Positions 59,263 to 64,000 of a stretch of DNA of 64,000 bases are shown here, piece after piece. How positions within the stretch are numbered: the stretch's first letter is position 1; every line of letters starts with the position of its first letter. Both the position numbers and the translations under genes were made by a program. Source of the DNA: DAOUEX01 sp034430235 (GTDB lineage Bacteria > Chloroflexota > Anaerolineae > UBA2200). The notes under the pieces were generated by a model, which was not told the origin of the DNA, did no database searches, and saw only the letters and a list, made by a program, of their open reading frames with translations. The stretch lies in NCBI GenBank assembly GCA_964478075.1, contig CAYZGO010000018.1, positions 1 to 64,000 of the forward strand. The letters run 5' to 3'.

Positions 59263-60450
59263 GTGGGCACAGTCGTTCTGAGGCGGGGTAAAGAGAAACC
59301 AATCCTCAATCACCACCCCTGGATCTTTTCAGGAGCAATTGCTCGTATCGAAGGAGGTCCAGCTGATGGGGATACCGTAGAGGTCGTAGATCACGAACAC
59401 GACTTCCTGGCCAGGGGCTACATTAACCGCCACTCGCAGATCACCGTTCGCTTGCTTAGCTGGACAGCGGATGAAGCGCTCGATCAGACCTTCTGGCAAC
59501 GGCGCATACAGCAGGCCATCGAGCACCGACAGGGACTGCTGGAGAGCGAAGGCACAACGGCTTACCGCCTGATCTATGCCGAATCCGACCTCTTGCCCGG
59601 CCTCGTTGTGGATCGCTATTCTGACTACCTAGTCATCCAGGCATTGACACTAGGCGTAGAGCGCCGCAAGTCAGAGATTGTGGATATCCTGGCGGAACTA
59701 GTGCAACCAACAGGAATCTATGAGCGTAGTGATGTTAATGTGCGTGAGAAGGAACATCTTCCGCTAAGCAGTGGCCCTCTCTGGGGCAAAGAACCACCGC
59801 CTCTGCTGGAGATCAAGGAAAGCGGCCTGTGCTTCCAGGTGGACATCAAGCACGGACAGAAGACGGGCTTTTACCTGGATCAGCGGGATAATCGCTCGAG
59901 GCTGACCAGCTACTGCGCTGGGTGCACAGTGCTTAATGCATTTGCCTACACTGGCAGCTTTGGCGTCTATGCGGCCATGGCCGGCGCAGAGCACATCACT
60001 AGCGTTGATACCTCTGCCGAGGCACTCAAACTAGCGCGCAGCAACATGCAATTGAACGGCTTTGTGGATCGCGATGATGAATACGTTGTGGGAGACGTCT
60101 TCGCTGTCCTGCGTCAGTACCGCGCCGAGGGGCGAGAATTTGACCTGGTCATTTTGGACCCACCCAAGTTTGCCTATTCCCGGTCGCAGGTGCAGTCGGC
60201 CTGCCGGGGATACAAGGACATCAACCTGTTGGCGATGCAACTGCTGCGCCCGGATGGTATCCTGTTCACAATGTCCTGTTCCGGGCTCGTCAAGCCGGCT
60301 CTCTTTCAGAAAGTGGTTTTTGGCGCGAGCATAGATGCTCAACGCGATGCACAGGTGCTGGAGAAACTGTCACAGCCCGAGGATCACCCTGTCTTGCTGA
60401 CCTTCCCTGAGGGAGAGTACCTCAAAGGGCTCGTATGTCGAGTATTGTAA
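59263..60450 (+). CDS. Class I rRNA methyltransferase, RlmI-like (PUA plus SAM-dependent)
   Basis: A 395-aa protein starting at GTG 59263 with GGGGGA five bases upstream. The N-terminal PUA domain covers residues 1-75 (VVLRRGKEKPILNHHPWIFSG). The Rossmann domain includes GQKTGFYLDQRDNRSRL, FAYTGSFGVYAAMAGAEHI, VDTSAEALKLARSNMQLNG and the LDPPKFAYS motif IV. It should make a 5-methylcytosine in rRNA, as RlmI does at C1962 of 23S rRNA; the exact base is inference. The gene lies 1 bp after tilS. Confidence 0.87.
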   Translation: MGTVVLRRGKEKPILNHHPWIFSGAIARIEGGPADGDTVEVVDHEHDFLARGYINRHSQITVRLLSWTADEALDQTFWQRRIQQAIEHRQGLLESEGTTAYRLIYAESDLLPGLVVDRYSDYLVIQALTLGVERRKSEIVDILAELVQPTGIYERSDVNVREKEHLPLSSGPLWGKEPPPLLEIKESGLCFQVDIKHGQKTGFYLDQRDNRSRLTSYCAGCTVLNAFAYTGSFGVYAAMAGAEHITSVDTSAEALKLARSNMQLNGFVDRDDEYVVGDVFAVLRQYRAEGREFDLVILDPPKFAYSRSQVQSACRGYKDINLLAMQLLRPDGILFTMSCSGLVKPALFQKVVFGASIDAQRDAQVLEKLSQPEDHPVLLTFPEGEYLKGLVCRVL

Positions 60451-60493
60451 AGAAGACGTTGTATGAGGTACATTGCGTGGGAGATAGCTTCCA

Positions 60494-61045
60494 ATGCCCA
60501 ACTTGGACGATGACGTAGCTGAAATCCTTATCACTGAGGAACAGATCAAGACCAGGACTCGAGAACTAGGCCAGCAGATCTCGCAGGACTACGGAGGGCT
60601 AGACCTGCTTCTGGTCTGTGTGTTGAAGGGGGCCATCACCTTCCTCGCGGACCTGATGCGCCACATTACCATCCCACACGCAATTGACTTCATGGCTATC
60701 TCCAGCTACGGAGCGAGCACGGAATCCAGCGGCATAGTGCGCATCCTGAAGGATCTGGATACCAGTATCGAGGGCCGCAACGTGCTGATTGTGGAAGACA
60801 TCATTGATACCGGCCGTACGCTGCACTATATCACTGAGAACCTGAAGACCAGACGTCCAAAGAGCCTCCGCATCTGCACCCTCCTGAACAAGCCCTCCCG
60901 GCGACAGATTGATATAGCGCTCGATTACGTTGGCTTTGAAATCCCTAACAAGTTCGTCATCGGGTACGGGCTGGATTTCGCCGAAATCTATCGTAGCCTG
61001 CCCTACATTGGTGTGCTGAAGGAAGAAAAGTACGACAAGACGTAG
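60494..61045 (+). CDS. hpt: Hypoxanthine phosphoribosyltransferase
   Basis: A 183-aa purine-salvage enzyme converting hypoxanthine or guanine to IMP or GMP. The PRPP-binding motif VLIVEDIIDTGRTLHYI is at residues 97-113, and LLVCVLKGAITFLADL and GFEIPNKFVIGYGLDFAEIY complete the hallmark. It follows the rRNA methyltransferase on the same strand. The tilS-hpt order is common in bacteria, often before ftsH, which is not present here. Confidence 0.95.
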   Translation: MPNLDDDVAEILITEEQIKTRTRELGQQISQDYGGLDLLLVCVLKGAITFLADLMRHITIPHAIDFMAISSYGASTESSGIVRILKDLDTSIEGRNVLIVEDIIDTGRTLHYITENLKTRRPKSLRICTLLNKPSRRQIDIALDYVGFEIPNKFVIGYGLDFAEIYRSLPYIGVLKEEKYDKT

Positions 61046-61081
61046 CGGATGGCCACATTCTAAGCAAGGAAAGGACAGAAA

Positions 61082-61945
61082 ATGTATAGAGCGTCTCAGA
61101 GATCGGCTTCGTTCGTAGTTATGCTGTTCCTTGTGGCTGCCATGACACTGTTGTGGGTTCTGCCTGGCACAGGGCAGCAAGGGGCAACAGTTCACGCCCA
61201 GACTCGCATCACTATTTTCCAGGAGGGAGTGAGACCTTCTGGCTACGCAGGTACGGACGACACTCACATTGATCACAACTCCCCGGACGCTAACCAGTCT
61301 CACACAACCTACTTGTGGTTCAGGGAGGACAACTGGATAGTGCCATTGATTGACTTTGACGTTTCCAGTATCGCTGGCACTGCCATCGTGCGTGCGCAAT
61401 TGCAACTGCGCGTCGTGGAGCCATACACAGGGCACTACCGGCCATGCAAAATCGCTGCCTATTGCGTCAGAAAGAACTGGGTACTGGAAGAGGTCACCTG
61501 GAATCAAGCTTCGGCCAGCGTTCCCTGGGACGAACCAGGTTGCAAGGGCCTCGGCGATCGCTGCCAAGAGTACAGCGGCGTATCGGAAACAGAAGACCCA
61601 GACACGTGGATGACCATTGACGTGACTTCCATCGTGCAACAATGGGTCAACGGCGAGAACTATGGCCTGATTCTGCGCGGCTACATCTCTAGCAGCGGGC
61701 GTGCTGCGTTTCTCTCCTCTCGCGACCGTAGCGCCGACTTTCGTCCCAAACTCACAGTGGAGTATATGGAACAGCCAACACGTACACCCACGCCCACCAA
61801 CACGCCTACCACGACACGTACACGCACGCAGACAGCAACGGCTACGCCCACTAACACGCCAGTCGACACCCCGACAACCACACCAACTGCGACGCCGCAT
61901 ATGATCTACCTGCCCATTGCTATCAAGGCCGCCACGCCTGGCTAG
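61082..61945 (+). CDS. Secreted DNRLRE-domain protein with TPT-rich tail
   Basis: A 287-aa exported protein. A signal peptide (residues 1-40, FVVMLFLVAAMTLLWVLPGT) ends near HAQ. The DNRLRE/CBM96-like beta-sandwich domain (YLWFREDNWIVPLIDFDVSS to AAFLSSRDRSADFRPKLTVE) follows. A Thr/Pro-rich linker (TRTPTPTNTPTTTRT...) and a short C-terminal segment (MIYLPIAIKAATPG) complete it. The final YLPIAIK motif resembles the terminal sorting-like tail of Anaerolineae secreted proteins, but this is unproven. It probably binds carbohydrate or holds a surface structure. Confidence 0.75.
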   Translation: MYRASQRSASFVVMLFLVAAMTLLWVLPGTGQQGATVHAQTRITIFQEGVRPSGYAGTDDTHIDHNSPDANQSHTTYLWFREDNWIVPLIDFDVSSIAGTAIVRAQLQLRVVEPYTGHYRPCKIAAYCVRKNWVLEEVTWNQASASVPWDEPGCKGLGDRCQEYSGVSETEDPDTWMTIDVTSIVQQWVNGENYGLILRGYISSSGRAAFLSSRDRSADFRPKLTVEYMEQPTRTPTPTNTPTTTRTRTQTATATPTNTPVDTPTTTPTATPHMIYLPIAIKAATPG

Positions 61946-61967
61946 AGCGCAGTAGCAAGACATACAC

Positions 61968-62004
61968 AAAAAGCCCCCTCTGCCAGTTCTGGAGGGGGCT
62001 TTTC
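61968..62004. terminator. Bidirectional intrinsic terminator
   Basis: AAAAGCCCCCTC and GAGGGGGCTTTT form a stem of 12 bp around a short loop; the A- and T-runs on the two sides let it serve both the surface protein gene and the convergent aminotransferase gene. Confidence 0.85.
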
Positions 62005-62033
62005 GCTGCCTTCAGCGCTTATCTCATTCTCAG

Positions 62034-63215
62034 CTAGCCCAGTTTGGCCACAGCTTCACCAATCCACTGCAGCGCCTTGTTGATATTTGGGATCGAATTA
62101 GCGTATGAGAGACGCAGGTAACCCTCGCCGTACTCACCAAAAGCGGTGCCGGACAGCACGGCAACGCCCGCCTCCTGCAACAGATAGTCCGCCAACGCTT
62201 TGGCATTGGCAAACTTGCCGCGCTTGACGACCTCCTTCACGTTCGGGAACACGTAGAAAGCACCTTTAGGCATCAGGCAACTGATTCCGGGAATCTCATT
62301 CAATCCTTTCACGATGATGTCACGACGTTCTTTGAACGCGGCCGCCATCTTGTAGGATTCGTCCTGCGGGCCCTTGAGTGCTTCGATGCCTGCGATTTGC
62401 GTAAAGGCCGCTGTGCACGAATTCGAGTTAGTCATCAACTTGGCCACCTGCGCTGCCAATTCCTCAGGCATAACGCCATAGCCCAACCGCCACCCGGTCA
62501 TGGCATAGCTCTTGGAAAAGCCATCCAGGATAATCGTATGCTCCAGCATCCCCGGGAAGCGTGTGATGCTCAGGAATTCCCCCTCGTAGACGAGCCGGAT
62601 GTAGATCTCGTCAGAGAGGACCATAATATCATGCTCCTTGGCAATCTCTGCTGTGGCTTCCAGGTCCTCCAGCGAGAGCATACCGCCACAAGGGTTGTGA
62701 GGAGAGTTGATAATGATCATCCTAGTGCGTGGAGTGACCTTGCTTCTCAATTCGTCAATATCAAAGCTGAACTCGCGCTCCTCCGAAAGGCGCAGGGGCA
62801 CCGCCTTTGCTCCAACAAACTTGATGACAGACTCAAAGATGGGGAACCCGGGGTTAGGGTAGATGACTTCGTCCCCGGGCCCAGACAGGGTCATAATCGT
62901 AAAGAACATAATGGGCTTGCCACCCGGAGTGACTACAACCTGGTTCGGGTTAACCTTGATACCGCGCGACCTGGAGACGTCGTCGGCTATGGCCTGGCGC
63001 AATTCGGGCAGTCCCGCGGACGGTCCGTAGTGCGTGTAGCCGCTGTGCAAAGCACGGCACGCCGCCTCGATGATGTTGGAAGGCGTGTCAAAGTCGGGCT
63101 CTCCGATCTCTAGGTGCACAACGTCACGACCCTGAGCTTCCAAAGCTTTCGCCCTTACGAGCACCTCAAAAGCCGTCTCGGTGCCCAGTCGGGACATCCT
63201 CTCCGCTAGTCTCAT
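62034..63215 (-). CDS. Class I/II PLP-dependent aminotransferase
   Basis: A 393-aa fold-type I aminotransferase, aspartate aminotransferase-like (AAT subgroup Igamma). INSPHNPCGGMLSLEDL carries a PLP-contacting Asn, VLSDEIYIRLVYEG the Asp, and DGFSKSYAMTGWRLGY the PLP-binding Lys; the C-terminal LRLSYANS carries the substrate-binding Arg. The start is ATG 63215 with AAGGAGG at a spacing of seven; 20 codons earlier is less likely. The specific amino acid is unknown. It is transcribed convergently with the DNRLRE gene. Confidence 0.88.
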   Translation of the reverse strand: MRLAERMSRLGTETAFEVLVRAKALEAQGRDVVHLEIGEPDFDTPSNIIEAACRALHSGYTHYGPSAGLPELRQAIADDVSRSRGIKVNPNQVVVTPGGKPIMFFTIMTLSGPGDEVIYPNPGFPIFESVIKFVGAKAVPLRLSEEREFSFDIDELRSKVTPRTRMIIINSPHNPCGGMLSLEDLEATAEIAKEHDIMVLSDEIYIRLVYEGEFLSITRFPGMLEHTIILDGFSKSYAMTGWRLGYGVMPEELAAQVAKLMTNSNSCTAAFTQIAGIEALKGPQDESYKMAAAFKERRDIIVKGLNEIPGISCLMPKGAFYVFPNVKEVVKRGKFANAKALADYLLQEAGVAVLSGTAFGEYGEGYLRLSYANSIPNINKALQWIGEAVAKLG

Positions 63216-63343
63216 CTTTCTTCCTCCTTGAAGCGTCTGCTGTGTGTCTCTACCGGCAGCCACATTACTGCCCACGGTATTGTATCACAAGAACACGGAA
63301 GTTGCAACCCCGACTGGCAAGTCTCCAGCCTGGAACATCTATA

Positions 63344-63410
63344 CGTAGTAACGACTTCAGTCGTCCCTGCCGCCCAGAACAACTGCTCGTAGTAACGATT
63401 TCACTCATCC
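63344..63410. repeat. REP-like elements beside the RAYT gene
   Basis: GTAGTA followed by ACGACTTCAGTCGT (63351-63364) and, in the same orientation, a degenerate second copy (GTAGTAACGATTTCACTCATC from 63389). The GTAG tetranucleotide precedes the hairpin. They lie 93-159 bp downstream of the transposase gene. Confidence 0.75.
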
Positions 63411-63502
63411 CAGCCACACCCAAAGTTGCCTATCGGATAGTCGTTCCACGTGACCCGAAGCCAATCGCGGCCCTTGGTATCAAAGTATAAATGCACACTC
63501 GA

Positions 63503-64000
63503 CTATGCCCACGCATACGGGTCGCTCACGTGACCGTGTTTAACCGGGTTGTAGTGAATATAGTTCAACGCCTGATAGTAATGCCGCTCGCCGCGAATCC
63601 AGCGGTCCGTGAATTTGTACCATACCCGCCGTTGACTAGTCATTTCATCCGCCAGGTTCCATTCCCGTGATGTCGTTCCGTGCAGGCGTCTGACGAGGCC
63701 CGACACTATGTTGAGCGAACTGACACCAACCAGAATATGATAATGGTCGGGCAGAATGACCCACCCGCCAATGTCAGCATCCACAGAACGAAAGACGTCG
63801 ATCAAGCGGAATTCGAATTCATCCCTACGGTCGGATGCCCGCATCACTGGCTTGTGTTGGAAATTGGCGGCAGTGAGGAAGTACCAGCCAGCTTCACGAT
63901 GGGGGTGTGGCGGTGCATGCAGGGGATAGCCACGTTCACGGCGATGTGCTATGACAGCGGCTCGCTCCTCTGGACTCATTCTACGGTATTCGTAAGGCAT
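63503..64000 (-). CDS. REP-associated tyrosine transposase (RAYT), IS200-like fold
   Basis: 165 residues from an ATG exactly at the window edge, so the true start may lie outside. The HUH-type motif VILPDHYHILVGV (about 82-93) supplies the two His, and YYQALNYIHYNPVKHG (about 141-156) the probable nucleophilic Tyr (Y147). It is of the Y1_Tnp/RAYT family, which nicks single-stranded REP hairpins next to GTAG-like tetranucleotides. REP-like elements with GTAG lie just downstream and elsewhere in the window. RAYTs are usually single-copy domesticated genes. Confidence 0.87.
   Translation of the reverse strand: MPYEYRRMSPEERAAVIAHRRERGYPLHAPPHPHREAGWYFLTAANFQHKPVMRASDRRDEFEFRLIDVFRSVDADIGGWVILPDHYHILVGVSSLNIVSGLVRRLHGTTSREWNLADEMTSQRRVWYKFTDRWIRGERHYYQALNYIHYNPVKHGHVSDPYAWA

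Noticed and set aside
1..64000. tRNA or rRNA genes
   Set aside because: No GGTTCRANTCC-type T-loop in a cloverleaf context and no rRNA-like stretch was found on either strand by eye.

Overview
The window reads as chromosomal DNA of an anaerobic, probably homoacetogenic or CO-metabolising bacterium. The bacterial-type Lon, RseP, TilS, group 2 sigma factor, Shine-Dalgarno sites and sigma-70 promoters (TTGACA-like and TATAAT-like boxes, nearly always 17 nt apart) exclude an archaeon. Thr/Pro-rich TPTPT linkers in two envelope proteins, REP-like palindromes and the mix of genes fit Chloroflexota, most likely Anaerolineae-like. That placement is inference. No rRNA, tRNA or CRISPR array was seen.

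Layout. 1-6 kb (minus strand): a lipoprotein, a DUF624 membrane protein, a HEAT-repeat protein, a zinc-ribbon membrane protein and the site-2 protease RseP. 6-14 kb (minus): one tight operon, MFS transporter - unknown 489-aa protein - RNase Z - UbiD-family decarboxylase - 63-aa membrane protein - aconitase X large and small subunits - isopentenyl phosphate kinase. The last four enzyme genes match the archaeal mevalonate branch (phosphomevalonate dehydratase, anhydromevalonate phosphate decarboxylase, IPK), which is striking in a bacterium. 14-19 kb (minus): a PHP/AlbA_2 protein, Lon and Hsp20. 19.2-27 kb: an accessory region (mostly plus) that opens with a promoter, a structured leader and an MNT/HEPN pair with a truncated HEPN. 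It continues as single small genes separated by GC-rich imperfect palindromes resembling integron attC sites; no integrase is present.

27-57 kb (plus): a nearly complete Wood-Ljungdahl locus. It holds an NfnB-like/FlpD fusion with MetV and MetF, then (after a sigma factor and housekeeping genes) FchA, FolD and Fhs for the methyl branch. An HMA-like protein, CODH (AcsA), ACS (AcsB), a CBS-domain protein and the corrinoid protein subunits AcsD and AcsC follow. Next come a hydrolase, a PAP2 phosphatase, the corrinoid activator (RACo-like), two membrane glycosyltransferases, CooC and AcsE. Together these take formate plus THF to methyl-THF, pass the methyl group to the corrinoid protein and condense it with CO and CoA. 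Formate dehydrogenase is not in the window. 57.7-64 kb: TilS, an rRNA methyltransferase, Hpt, a DNRLRE-type surface protein, an aminotransferase and a REP-associated tyrosine transposase (RAYT). The REP-like hairpins that probably belong to this RAYT are scattered through the window.

Dispersed repeats are abundant: a 24-bp palindromic tandem array touching the IPK stop codon, a 129-bp repeat in two copies, several perfect hairpins, and one repeat that lies in frame inside tilS.
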